Source of the DNA: Gentiana macrophylla
Taxonomy: Eukaryota; Streptophyta; Magnoliopsida; Gentianales; Gentianaceae
Reading direction: 5' to 3'
Length of the DNA: 64,000 bases
Assembly: GCA_026214975.1 (NCBI GenBank)
Contig: JAOBSW010000235.1
Span: forward strand, 1 to 64,000
Position 1 is the first letter of the stretch. Each line of letters starts with the position of its first letter. Shown here in pieces: positions 12,319 to 23,790 of the stretch. The notes beneath the pieces were generated by a model. It made no database searches, was not told where the DNA came from, and saw only the letters and a program-made list of their open reading frames with translations. Made by a program: the position numbers and the translations under genes.

Positions 12319-12914
12319 AAACGCCAACCCGTCTGGCTGCGCTGGTGTTCATTGCCCAGCGCTGCGTTGGTGTTGAGGAGAAGCGCGCCGATGAACGATC
12401 GTCTTAAGTTGTGCCACTTTTATAACGTGAACGTCATCCGCACTCTGGTGTTCTCTCGAAGCACCGGCGTCGATGTCGCTTGAGCAACGGCGTCGGTGTC
12501 ATTTGGCGTTGGTGTTGAGAGAGAACATCAATGGGATGACGTTCGTCTTTTAACGACAGTGTAGTGCGTGAAGTAATTTTTATGGTGTCGAGAAATAAGT
12601 GGAGTCTGTAGGAAGTAATTTGGCGTGTCTTAAATAGAACTCCACTTTCTACAATAAATACCAGTATGAAAATATTAATTATCCCTACTGGAAAAATATT
12701 GTCCTAACAAGAAGAATGGCAAAACAGAATCAAGAGTTCAGAAGCATTCAAAATATAGAGCATATGATCAACATCCCCAACATCTTATCACAGTGGCCAA
12801 TATGCTGTGAACAAAAAAAGAAACAGGCCCGCCCGCCAAGCATACGGTTCCTAAGAACAAAGAAATACAACTACTAGATCTAGACAACTACAGATTACAT
12901 GTTAGGTAAGACTT
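12319..12914. other. GC-rich patch and 3' flank of the KH gene
   Basis: 12319-12560 is GC-rich, with 'gcgttggtgttgag' repeated near 12365 and 12505 and no credible frame. 12680-12914 lies directly downstream of the KH gene stop and probably holds its 3' UTR. No poly(A) signal was assigned. Confidence 0.4.
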
Positions 12915-15900
12915 TCATCTAGGTGCACCATACATCTGACTTGAATCATACTGAGGAGGATATCCAGGTTGGGGTGACACGCTCTTTACGTAGCCAGCTG
13001 GAACTGCAGCAGTTCCATACCCACCAGACTGAGCAACAGACTGATCATAAATTGGCTGCGTCGGAGCTGGTTGAGCATAGCCGGTTGTGCAACAGTAGGT
13101 GCAGCATAAGCTGTTGAGCCCTGGGCACTAGCATAAGCTGCCGCATCAGCACCAGCATTGGGCTGTTGCTGATAGCCACCATAAGCAGCGTTGTTAGCAG
13201 CGGTTGCTCTGCATAGCCTGGTTGTGAAGGATATACACCATAACCAGAAGCCGGCGGCTGCTGCTGTAGTTGTTGTGCCGCCACAGGCTGACCATACCCA
13301 GACACCGGTTGACCACCTTGCTGAGGGTAGACAGGACCACCAGTTGCTGGCTGAGTATAACCATCGGTTGTCGGTCCAGAGCCATACATGGGATAAGTCT
13401 GCTGCATTGATCCATAAGGGTATGATTGCTGAAGCGGCACATTCGAACCATATGGTTGCGTAGCTGACACAGGAGTTTGATATGGATTTTCTCCGGGCTG
13501 GTTAGACGGCCTAGGCTGGCCGTAAGTTTGCCCTTGGGCAGGCTGCTGCTGCTGCTGCTGCATCACGTATGGTGAAGGCCTAGCGTACTGGTCTTGGGGA
13601 CCATAATTTGCACCAGGATGGAAACCTGTTTGTTGAGGAACCCCCACAGACCCTCCTCCATAAGGCTGTTGAGGTGGCACAGCATTATCATACCTCATCT
13701 CGTTGTACCCTTGCCCATAGCTTTGTGCAGGTGCCTGAGAATAAGGGTTCTGATGGACATAATCTGGACCCTGAGGCTGCCCGTAGTTGTTGTAATTTGG
13801 CTGGGGAAGAACACCACCCAAAACAACAACGGGTAACGAATAAATATCAGATTTTAAGGCTTATAATTATAAATAAATAGATACATCACCATAATATGAT
13901 ATTAAAAGTTAAAGTAGAAATTGTACAACCACAAACCTGAGGGGGAGGACCCTGAATAGCTGGCCTTTGCTCCCAACCGGGACCATAGTTACCTCTGGGT
14001 GCTTGTTGTGGAGGATAATTACCATATGCTGGAGGATACTGTTGATTTTGAGGTTGATAAGGTCCTCTTTGCTGGTAATCATGTGAAGGGTGAATATTGC
14101 GATGGCCCCAGTGTGGAGCACCGTGTCCACGAGGCGGTGAGAATGCTGATTATATCCACGGAATGAGAGGATTGCCTTGCATTCTAGTGCATCATTAAGG
14201 AGTCAGGATAAGGTCAAAACAAAAACAAAATGTCAGCAAGATTTTTAATTAATGAAATAAGCATTGGCCAACAAGAATGAAATGTAAAAGCACCAACAAC
14301 AATAGATCAGACATATTGGTCAATTAAGCTATAATCAATATGCAAAATTTCACCAATGAATAAATAAACAGCAAATTCAAACTATCCTTCCATTCTGAAA
14401 CATCAATCAAAAACAGCTTGACATAATGCATATTCATGCATATTTGGAGCATAAAAAATGAGGCCTAAACTCAACTGATTCCATCACAGCTAGGCATTAT
14501 AATTTCATATAATAAGGAAAACCAAGTAGAGGTCAAATGTCACATCAATTGATGCAGGAATATTCTATCACAGGAGCATATCAAAATGATCCCCATGTAA
14601 ACAGATTGGAAAAGGATTAAACTCAAATAAAAACAACCATTTGATTCCAATATATGAGTAAAACATGCATTATGACATTCAAGAACAAGCATATCAGAGA
14701 AATTATTATATAATTCTGCAATACAGCCCTATTCCATGCCCACAATGACAATCCAATTGCACACATTTAAGCAACAACATGAGGGCATATACTTTTATTC
14801 ATAACGTACTGGATATCAAATGCAGGACATACATCAGAAACTAAAATAGCAAGATGCAACTACAAAAAGACAGCACCCCTTCATTCTGGAGCAAGATAGC
14901 AATGGGAAGAAATGAGCGTGTCATACAAAATACAGATTGTTAGGGTCACGAGGCAAAACCGTAAACTGATTCCAGCCAAATTACTGCAGCCATTGAGAGC
15001 ACAAAACAAGTTACTGTTCATGTATTCCACAACATGAAATGCTACTTCATATCAACCAGCCTTCAAACAAGGGACGAATGATTCATTGGAATAATAACTG
15101 GAAACAGTACTGATAGAAAGCTGAACTAAATTTAAACTAGAATGGAGCCCAAAACCTTCATTTAGTACACTGATTGACTAATAAGCAACATACAACCCCT
15201 AAAACACGACCACGAAGAACATGGGTATACCATCAGAGTACTGGGGCTTAGTAGTATTATCACTTTTAGCTTTTAAGTCTCAAAGCAATCTTACCAACTA
15301 TTACCACCCAGCACTGGCGAGGTTAATGCTCGGTACCTCTCTTTGGTAGATGAGGGTGAAAAGTTGTCTATTGCTACGCCAAGAAGGCAATGCTGACCCG
15401 ACGTGTAAGTCAAAATCCAAATCTGCAGTTTTGAAGCCAAGCAATTCGAAATTGGCAGCTCAAAAAAAATAAATAACGAACCCACACCTCATTGAATATA
15501 ATATCCTTCTAGCTGCAGTACATTCACCAAATATTCCATTAAGCAATAAGCTCACGCCCTCTAAAAATGGTGATAGAGTTCACTTCAACTGATGACACGA
15601 CAGACACTTTCACAAACACAAGCAGATCCAAATGCATCACAATCATTGCAAATGGGATCTTGTGTCCACCAAACTTACTGCCATGAAAAGTAAAGCTTAA
15701 AAGAATCAATGAAGCCTACAAGATGGTCAAATCCTTTTTCACAACAGCAATCGTGTCCATTGACAAGCAACGATTCAAGAGGTGTCGCATCTGATTTCAA
15801 CTACCCCTGAAGTAACTTTACTATGCAGATGTTTCAACACATCAACTACAACATGCTTGTGCTTATAAAAAATTAATTCAGGGTCACTAGATAAGACTAT

Positions 15901-18900
15901 GTTATATCAGAATCCAGGCATACCTGATAGCCACAAAAACAATAAGAATGAAGAAACGAAAACCAGTTTTCTATTATCAAAAACTATTCATTAGTAATTT
16001 TCAAGAATTCCCTATATTTAACTGGATACGACACCCATGAGGCCGATACAATTGATTTATTTACATATCCTATACCTCCATGTATCCAAGGCTAAAACAT
16101 GTCATTCTTGCAATTAGCTTATGATCTAATCCCTATCTAACACATCCTAAATCTCCTCTCCATAATATTATGTAGCTTGAGGGAAATGTTTTGGCTGTGC
16201 ATGTTTCGTATGGAAAGGTCCGCACAACATAAATAATACACCAACTACAATGAAATGCAGAATACAGAAAACAGCCAAAGCTAACCCTGACAACATGAAT
16301 TAAACATTATACCTAAAAACAAACACAAATTTACCATGCATGAGGTATATGTTAGATGAAAGAGATGATAGCACCGCGAGAAGTAAGGATGACATAGTGC
16401 CAGAAGTAAGGATGTTATCACTGCTTTTATCTAACTAGTACAATAATTTTTTCAACTCAACAGCTGGGGAAAAAAAGGGGCCAGTATGATTTAGCACATG
16501 ATGTTTAAAAACACAAATATACACATGACGACTAATCAACCTCAAAGAATGCATATTTCCTATAGCAAGTTATAATTCCATTGAATTGATCAATCACCAC
16601 TACCAACACCCATTAGGGCAACTATGCATAGCATGCTTTGAATGGTTAAAGAAGTGCTTGGGTGTTCAGGCTGATGCTAAGGTGGCAGATTTGGTAAACC
16701 GGAAAAGATATGGACTGTAAGGAGAAATACTAAGCTAAAAACGTCACTGAGAACACCATCGGTAGACTTAGGCAGATCATTGACGGGGAGGTAAGACTGA
16801 TTGCCTTCTAACTCTTGGGACTTTATAACCAGAAATGCAATGGGATCCCTAAGGCAGAGAGCGCAAGATACTTGAACAGGTGTAGGTTGGTGGAATAAAT
16901 CAATCCCTTGAATCACTTTTACCTTGTAATTACTAATTATAGTTTGTTTGCAGTGGCGTGGATTAAGTACCCTTGCCAGATTTGAATATTGGGGTGCTAG
17001 ACAATAAGTGTTGTCTCTATTGAAGGTGTGCATTGAAAGCCAAAGTAGTTTTCATCATGCACCTATACCAGGCAGGTGTATGTAAAGTTGTGAAATTGTT
17101 CGCATGGATTGAGTACCCTTGCCAGATTTCAATAGTGCCCTTGCCAGATTTCAATAGTGAGGCACTAGACAAGATGTGTTGTTTCTATTGAAGGTGTGCA
17201 TTGAAAGCCATAGTCACTAGTTTTTATCATGCACCTATACCAGGCAGGTGTACTGTAAAGTTGTGAAATTGCTGATGTGACAAAAAGGTGTATCAGGCCA
17301 GCGGGACAAAGCTGTATGATAGGTTGAGAAGCAGAATTCAAAGGGAACCATCTCCCCTGGTTGGTAGTCACTTATGCAGGGGATTATGTTTTAGCATTTG
17401 ATTACAAGCTGGCACATGGAAAAAATGAGAAAGTATAGAACCAATCGACTGCTCTAACTAAACTACAGCATTTCCCTCAAAAAATCTGCTGTAGTAGGTA
17501 TTGATTGTATCAAACTGAATGCAGCTGTCCAGAAGGAGCTATATTGTAGTTTTAATAGTTCGAATAAAGTTGATTCAAAATATAAACAATTTCAACCCAT
17601 CTAAAAAGCATTTTGTAATCACAAAAAGGAAAAGAGGGGAACATAAACCTGATTCATGACTTCCTTGATCATCTCTCTTGCCATTTCAATCTGCTTCTTC
17701 TCACCAGTTACTCTCACTGTTCTCTCTTTAGATTGGTCACCTGATGGAAGATGTTGCGGAACCAACTAATGGAGATAGTGTTAGCAGGATGAAGCAACTC
17801 ATCATTAAAAAAAAAAAAAAAAAAAACAAGCTTTCATAAGCAGCTGGAATAAATGCTCAACATGAGCTACCTGAATACGTGCTCCAGATCTAGTCTGTAG
17901 GTTTTTAATAGTTTCTCCGCCTTTTCCAATTATCATGCCAACCTAGAATATAAGCCGGAAAAAATAAGCTATTCCAAGCAAACAATAGTACATACAAGAC
18001 AAATCAGAAACTAAAACGGGTCAAACTAGAGGAAAACCTTCTCATTTGGGACTTGCATCTCGACCTGTTCCCCCACCACAGCCTGCACACTATTAAAACC
18101 TCTAGCAACAAGGGCAGGAGAACCCCCAGCATCAGCCTGAAATGACGCATTTGCACACAAATGAAACAAGGGACAAGGAACAGGACCAGCTAGCACAAAT
18201 ATATTCACAGAAAATTTCAATGATAAGAGATGTAATAACCACTTTTCAAGATACAAAACAACACACAACCTCAGCAATGACATCATTAATCAATTTCTCA
18301 GCCCTCTCTATGCAATCCAAAGTTCCAATTAGTTCCACTGGCCTGGTGATTGCTTGTGAATCTGATTCAGAATCCCTCATTATTTGAATTTTAGCACCGG
18401 AATTAATCTGCAAGTACCTAATAGTATCCCCACCCTTGCCAATCAAAACACCCACCTGTACAACAATTCAATTGTGAAAATAATAAGAATTTGGTTTTAG
18501 AAAACATTATACCTACTGGGACCAACATACCTTATTATTGGAAACCTCTATTTTACGAGAAATAGTTTGGTCAGCTGGTCCGGGTTTCTGTTCAGTAGTC
18601 AAACCATCCCCATCTGGATTAATGCCTGAAGAAGGTTCCACACCTTCCAATTTGGCAGCTTCAGTTTCATTTTCAATGTTCTGCTCACTCTGACCAGAGG
18701 GCTGTTCATTTTCAGCGGCCTGCTGGACCTGTAAATCTCCATCAGCCACTTGTGCAACGTCTTCTGGAGCTGAAGGTTCCTGGGGTTGTTCTACACCATC
18801 AGTATTCTTTGGGACATTATCTTGCAGGGGTTCTGGCTCGTTGTCTAATTTCTCCTCCTCTGCCTCCACCACCTTTACTTTCTCCTCCTCTGCATCCACC

Positions 18901-19626
18901 ATCTTGTCCCCGTTATCTTCGTATCCATTCTCTGATGCAATGACAAAATCATACGGTTTATAGATTTTCATAATAACATTTTCCATGATGCACAATACAT
19001 TACTCTGAAAGGGAAGGTAACTCTGCATTAGCGTTCATCAAAAGGTATTCGTCTTTATACAATGCGGAGTTTATTAATACCACTATATACACCACTTTTC
19101 GAACAAGAACATATGCTGACACGACCACTAAAAATGTTGAGAAACAAAATATCAGAAGCTATCCTGAAGTAATGTAAACTAATAACATCAGACTTGCCTA
19201 AAATAGACCAAAGATCGATGAGAAAACTTGAAGACGCTTGTTAATTAAAATGCTGAATGAGGTAGCTGAAATTAACACCAAAAAAGAAACTTTTTAGAAG
19301 GCTTTCAAGAAATTACCACTACTACCGTTCTCGCTTTTCTCCAAAGGGGTTTGCTTGACTGCGGACTCAACACCAGCCTCCTCCGCGTCAATCTCCTCTT
19401 CAACTTTCTCCAGACGAGGCCGCTTGAGTTCGCCACCAGCCTCCTCCGCAGCGTTCTCCTCTTCTTTTTCAGCGTTGCCTTTATTATTGACATCAAGCAT
19501 GGCGTCCCCATCGTTGACATTCTCCGGCGCGTCAGCCTCCAAATCCACGAGCTTCCGCTTTTTCTCGTGGTCCAACGGCTGCGGTGGGAACGTCTCAACT
19601 TCAACGGAAACTTGTTCGTCCGCCAT
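12915..19626 (-). CDS. Two-KH-domain RNA-binding protein, FUBP/KSRP-like (8 exons, three frameshifts)
   Basis: Exons on the minus strand, all with GT-AG borders: 19317-19626, 18531-18931, 18270-18455, 18038-18136, 17871-17942, 17649-17765, 13937-14175, 12915-13800. The protein starts MADEQVSVEVE. It has an acidic, Glu/Ala-rich N-terminus with a KKRK basic patch. KH1 (exon 3) and KH2 (exons 5-6) each keep the GKGG loop (IGKGGDTI, IGKGGETI) that contacts single-stranded RNA or DNA. A long Pro/Gln/Tyr/Gly-rich tail of low complexity follows and ends ...YGAPR. This order matches plant KH proteins related to far-upstream-element-binding proteins, which are nuclear regulators of mRNA. Exon lengths sum to 2310 nt. 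One-base losses near 14136, 13202 and 13082 break the tail frame, and adding three bases gives 771 codons including the stop. The breaks are probably sequence errors; a real tail mutation is possible. Confidence 0.85.
14176..17648 (-). other. Long intron 6 of the KH gene
   Basis: A 3.47-kb intron separates the KH2-coding exons from the exons for the Gln/Tyr-rich tail. Its donor follows codon CAG at 17649 and its acceptor lies at 14176-14177. It contains a tandem duplication (16966-17271) and no credible nested gene; the open frames of 63-118 codons have no domain features. Confidence 0.65.
16966..17271. repeat. ~175-bp tandem duplication inside the KH-gene intron
   Basis: Blocks 16966-17098 and 17141-17271 share 'cccttgccagattt(g/c)aata', 'tctattgaaggtgtgcattg', 'tcatgcacctataccaggca' and 'gtaaagttgtgaaattg'. 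The opening phrase appears a third time at about 17110. They differ by a few substitutions and short indels. Confidence 0.8.
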
Positions 19627-20441
19627 CAGAGATCGAATTCGTGAATTCTAGCTAGGGTTCCGAGTGAGGTGAGTATACTTCAAATAAAGATAGGGAGGAA
19701 CCTGTTCTTATGGCTATTGGTCACGCGATAAGTGTGTGCGGTGTTGACTTTATGGGTGGATCAAGGTAACTGGATTAGGGTTTTTTACGAAAATATGGGC
19801 GTATACATTCAGGCCCAAGTGAGAGAAACGTCTCCGGTCCGGTTCAAACATCCGTATCTTCTAAAAAAAAATTTGTATCTTCTAAAATTAAACTCGAAAA
19901 ATCATAATTTTTGAATCAGAGGAAATCTTTTTTTTTTCCGTTCTATTTATTTCAAGATCAAAATTATCATATTTCGACGTATATTTGCTACGTGATTTTT
20001 TTTTTAAATTTATTTTTGCAACTAGACTTAGAATTTTTTTTCTTTTTTGCGCAGCTGGACACTCGTGAAAATAGTATTGAAAATCTAGTCTACAAAGGTA
20101 ATTATGAACCAAAAGCATTATAAGTATATCCTGAAGAAAATGAAAGTTCACATTAACATCAACTTATGGTTATTATCATGCATTCCTGCTGCTAAGTATG
20201 CAACCACTTGAGTGTGTGGAGTAGATTCATCGTTACTATAGTGATCTAAAATGTGCAAAGATCCAGGAATAAAAACAAATGAATCAAAATGAATAAGCAT
20301 CGGTGTAATATTTTCTACGAAAAGTATTCCAAATATGCTAGAATGAATCCAGAACTAAAATTTTGTCATTTACATTTTAAGAATACAATACATATGTTCC
20401 ATTTGGTACATGGAGGATTCTTAAACATTGCTAAAAGGTTT
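19627..20441. other. 5' flank of the KH gene and AT-rich intergenic DNA
   Basis: The KH gene start codon is at 19624-19626, so its 5' UTR and promoter must lie just above 19627. No TATA box or start site could be assigned. 19870-20060 is rich in T and A runs. Short open frames on both strands are not convincing. Confidence 0.4.
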
Positions 20442-21014
20442 TGTTGGTCCCAAGGAAAGTCTGAACAAATTCAGGGGGGAGTAAAATTGTTAAAGTTATA
20501 AACACTTTCTAAATCATAAATAAGTGCAATGTAAAACAGCCTTTCAAATCGACTTTAAAGTTAAGAACACTTAAACTAATCAGATAAGCAGACAGTATAT
20601 AAATTTGCAAAAGTAATGTGCATAAAGTAAAGTGGTGCAAATAAAGAACACAAAGATTTATCGTGGTTCAGGGAAGTGTAATCCCTTAGTCTACTCTTCT
20701 CATATGATGTTGGAGAAATTCAGTATTGATATTCGTACACCGGTACAACAATGACGCTTGTCCTTGACAACTCTCTCTATGTGCTTCACAACCTGAGTTA
20801 TCACTCCCTCACAGTTTTCCAAACTGCTTCAATGAAATAGCTATGTTCTTCCTTCGAATGTAAATTGATTCTTCAACGGCTCCACCACAAATACAACCCC
20901 TTGACAATGATACTACATCAGCCGCTATCAGTCCTTCAAAGCACTCTGCTTCTTCACTGATTAACCTCATTGTCGAACGAGTCAAGTCAGAGTCAGGTCA
21001 TTGTTCAAGAATTG
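20442..21014 (+). mobile_element. Truncated copia-type LTR, related to 8783
   Basis: It starts TGTTGGTCCCAAGGAAAG and follows the same landmark order as the LTR at 8783. It breaks off at 21014, exactly where the gypsy element at 21015 begins, which suggests the gypsy element landed inside it. The remaining part of the copia LTR was not recognised downstream. Confidence 0.6.
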
Positions 21015-21593
21015 TGATGTGATCCAACCAAGAAGGCGAAGAAGCGAGAACAAAGATGGGCTTTGATGAGTTACTAATTAGTTATTGGACTTGTTTTATT
21101 TTATTTTGCATTGAGTTCAGTTAATAAAGGTCTTATGGGCCTAAAAGCTAGTATGGTCTATCAAAAAATGTGTCTATATTATAGTATATTGGGTTAATTA
21201 CTTATTTTTAGCAAATAAAAGTCATTTAAACTTATTATAGTCAAGTTAGACCAATAAGAAAATAAAGTGGCGAAAATTACAAGTTAATTTGTCCCAGTAG
21301 GCATCCTATGTACAATTTTATATGAACAATAATGAAAAACATTATTATTATTTTGAGAGAAAATTCTCTTGGTTAAGTCGATTTGGCTTAATTCCATCAC
21401 TTGCGAGTGAGTATCTTCGTCGTAGAGGATACAACCCTTCAAGAACAAATCAGCGTTTTCCGAGCGAAGCGTTGGTAGTATTCTTGGCCTAGGCCATAGA
21501 CTAGATTTCCTAGGACTAGCTTAAGCTCTTCATTGATCCCTTAAGAGGTTCCTGACACGTTCATGATCGTGTTTCCTACCCGAAATCACATCA
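21015..21593 (+). repeat. 5' LTR (579 bp) of non-autonomous gypsy element
   Basis: TGATGTGATCC...ATCACATCA. Its first 200 bp or so match the partial 3' LTR at 23587 with few changes, including 'ttggacttgttttatttta' and 'ttaataaaggtcttatgggc'. Confidence 0.88.
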
Positions 21594-21595
21594 CT

Positions 21596-21607
21596 TGGTA
21601 GCAGAGG
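21596..21607 (+). promoter_or_regulatory. Primer-binding site, tRNA-iMet type
   Basis: TGGTAGCAGAGG starts two bases after the LTR end. It resembles TGGTATCAGAGC, the complement of initiator tRNA-Met, with changes at positions 6 and 12. Confidence 0.7.
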
Positions 21608-21959
21608 TCAGCAACTAAGGTATGAAATATCTCGTTGTTTCTTTTATTGTTATTTCGATTATATTTAAAAAAATCCAGCTTTTCATCCTTCATGTTAATT
21701 GTTTTGTTCCCACCACCGTACCAATAATTAAAAAAAATAGAAAAAGTTCCCAGCTTTTGGATCGGGATCCCTTCGAAACCACCCGTGTCATGTCTTTTTC
21801 TTGTTATTCCATTTTGCTAGTTGGTCGCCGTATAAGCCAAAAAAACAGGTGACCTAATTGTTTTATCTTGGTTTGATTTATTTTATTTTAGTTCGGCCAA
21901 AGTAAAAAAATAAATTAAATAAATTTATAAAAAAAAGAAGGAGACGCAGAAAATTACAT

Positions 21960-22100
21960 GACCTTCACACCTTAGGTGTGAAATTTTTCCCAACTGTGAA
22001 ATTCTGTAGTTCAAAAAAAAAAACAGGCCATCAAAAATACGTGGGTTTCACACCCCTGGTGTGACATTTTTCACACCCGTGAATTTTCGACAGTCAAAAA
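21960..22100 (+). repeat. Duplicated palindrome in gypsy leader
   Basis: Two copies of a segment of about 75 bp, each headed by a hairpin: TTCACACC-TTA-GGTGTGAA near 21965 and TCACACC-CCT-GGTGTGA near 22052. Both are followed by 'ttttt(c)ccaactgtgaa' or the like and an A-run. Confidence 0.75.
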
Positions 22101-22351
22101 AAATTTAATTTATTTTCCTTTCTCTTTTCAATCTTCTTTCTTTCTTTGATCCAAATCATTGATTCTTAAGTCTCTTCTCAAACCTTTACTCACTTCCAAA
22201 CCCAAAACGAACTTCTAGTCGTCCATGCTAGATACTTGGTTTTGAATCACTATTGTATTGCTCGTTATTCTGATTTGTTTGGCAAGGGTATTTTCTACGA
22301 TTGAGCATAAGGGTGCGTGTAAACATGAGTGAACTGTGAGGGTATGGATCA

Positions 22352-22846
22352 TTGAAAGGAGAGATGTTTGTCGTAAAGAAAGCCTTGATTAGTGTTGTGA
22401 AGTGGAGGATAATTTGCAACGAGAAAATATTTCTCATACGAGGTGGGAAGCATTGTTTGCTGATAATTGATCCGGGAGGCTACGCGAATGTGATAAGGGC
22501 CGATGTTGTCTCCAAATTATCCATTCCTACTACACCTAATCTTCAACCATATACGTTGCAATGGCTCAATGATGTGGGAGAAATTCGAGTTACCAAACAG
22601 GCCCTAATCTCTTTCAATATTGGTAAGCAATATGATGAAGTTATATTTGATGTTGTCCCCATGCATCTCAGTCATATCCTATTTGGGAGACTGTGGCAAA
22701 TTGATAGGAGAGTTATGTATGATGGGTATATGAATAGCTGCACTTTGCGCCATAAGGGGGAAAAACTTACACTCTTGCTTTATCCCCCGAAGATGCCCAC
22801 AAAGATCAACTCAAACTCGCCGCCAAACGTGAGGAAAAAGAAATAA
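22352..22846 (+). CDS. Retropepsin-like (gag-protease) domain of gypsy element
   Basis: The 164-codon frame encodes the aspartic-protease-like region found between gag and reverse transcriptase of plant gypsy elements. Visible signatures are LLIIDPGGYANVI in place of the usual D-S/T/G-G active site, QWLNDVGEIRVTKQ, and DVVPMHLSHILFGRLWQ followed by DRRVMYDG. The active-site residue next to the Asp is Pro, unlike a working protease. The start codon lies in the conserved region by chance; the real polyprotein would begin upstream. Confidence 0.75.
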   Translation: MKGEMFVVKKALISVVKWRIICNEKIFLIRGGKHCLLIIDPGGYANVIRADVVSKLSIPTTPNLQPYTLQWLNDVGEIRVTKQALISFNIGKQYDEVIFDVVPMHLSHILFGRLWQIDRRVMYDGYMNSCTLRHKGEKLTLLLYPPKMPTKINSNSPPNVRKKK

Positions 22847-22893
22847 ACGCAGAGATTGTTACCATTCGAGAAGAGGTCGTCCCAGAGTCGACT

Positions 22894-23412
22894 GTGGCGG
22901 ATGCAATCGCCGGGGAGCAGGAGAGTGTGGCAGAAGTAGTTAACAATGATGAGGCAATTGTTGTGGACGAGATAGTGCACGTGGATAAGACAAACGTTGA
23001 TGGTTATGTCGAGAGTGATATTAAGCATGAGGAGTTGTATGCTACTTGTGATGAGTTGAAAAATGATGCAAATTGTCCTCAAGTCGTTGATGAGGAAGTG
23101 GAATTGTCTGAAGAGTCTGTTGTGGAGGAAGAAAAAGATTACATGTTACTAAATTCTTGTTCCAGTCTTGTTGAATCTTCTTTGCAGGTACATGGCGATT
23201 ATCCAATGGAGGAAAGCTCGTTGCCTATGGTGGTTCTTGATCATGATCACGTCATTAGTGGCAAACCGGAGCACGCTTATTATGATATGTTTTCTGAGAT
23301 TATTGACGCTTCTTCGCCTAATATTTGCTATCATTCTATTTTGATCCTTCACGGGCGAGTTATCACGAGTTTATCAACTCGAAGTCCCACTATTTTGATG
23401 CTACGTTTCTGA
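22894..23412 (+). CDS. Acidic frame after the protease-like domain (element remnant)
   Basis: A 172-codon frame rich in Glu, Asp and Val, in a different phase from the 22352 frame and 47 bp after it. It resembles the low-complexity acidic linker after protease in some gypsy polyproteins and lacks catalytic motifs. A frameshift between the two frames is likely. It is not a host gene. Confidence 0.4.
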   Translation: MADAIAGEQESVAEVVNNDEAIVVDEIVHVDKTNVDGYVESDIKHEELYATCDELKNDANCPQVVDEEVELSEESVVEEEKDYMLLNSCSSLVESSLQVHGDYPMEESSLPMVVLDHDHVISGKPEHAYYDMFSEIIDASSPNICYHSILILHGRVITSLSTRSPTILMLRF

Positions 23413-23586
23413 GGCATGACTGTGCAACAAAGCATGCCGTTAATTAGCATTTATTTATTCGACTCGTATTTGATCCCGGTGTTCGTTTGGTGATCTTTTG
23501 TCTTTGTTCAAGTTTTATTGGTGATGGTGCTCGATTTTATGACGTCCTATTGATTCGAAGATGAATCCTTTCCAACCGGGAAGGAA

Positions 23587-23790
23587 TGATGTGATCCAAC
23601 CCAAGAAGACTAAAGAGCAGAGCAAAGATGGGCTTGGATGGGTTACTAATTAGTTATTGGACTTGTTTTATTTTATTTTGTATTGAGTTTAGTTAATAAA
23701 GGTCTTATGGGCCTAGATACTAGCATGACCAATTTAAAAGGGTGCCTATATTATAGTAGTATAATGGGTTAAGTATTTATTTATACCTTC
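23587..23790 (+). repeat. 3' LTR fragment of non-autonomous gypsy element
   Basis: It begins TGATGTGATCC after the tract 'ccgggaaggaa' and follows the 5' LTR closely for about 200 bp, to 'gggttaagtatttattt'. It then diverges completely, so the rest is deleted or replaced. Confidence 0.75.

Larger units (their letters stand above)
21015..23790 (+). mobile_element. Non-autonomous Ty3/gypsy retrotransposon, 3' LTR truncated
   Basis: The 5' LTR (21015-21593) begins TGATGTGATCC and ends ATCACATCA, so its ends form a perfect inverted repeat. A primer-binding site follows at 21596, and a purine tract 'ccgggaaggaa' precedes a second TGATGTGATCC at 23587. The internal region is only about 2 kb and encodes a retropepsin-like domain and an acidic frame. 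Reverse transcriptase, RNase H and integrase are missing, so it would need enzymes from another element. Confidence 0.85.
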
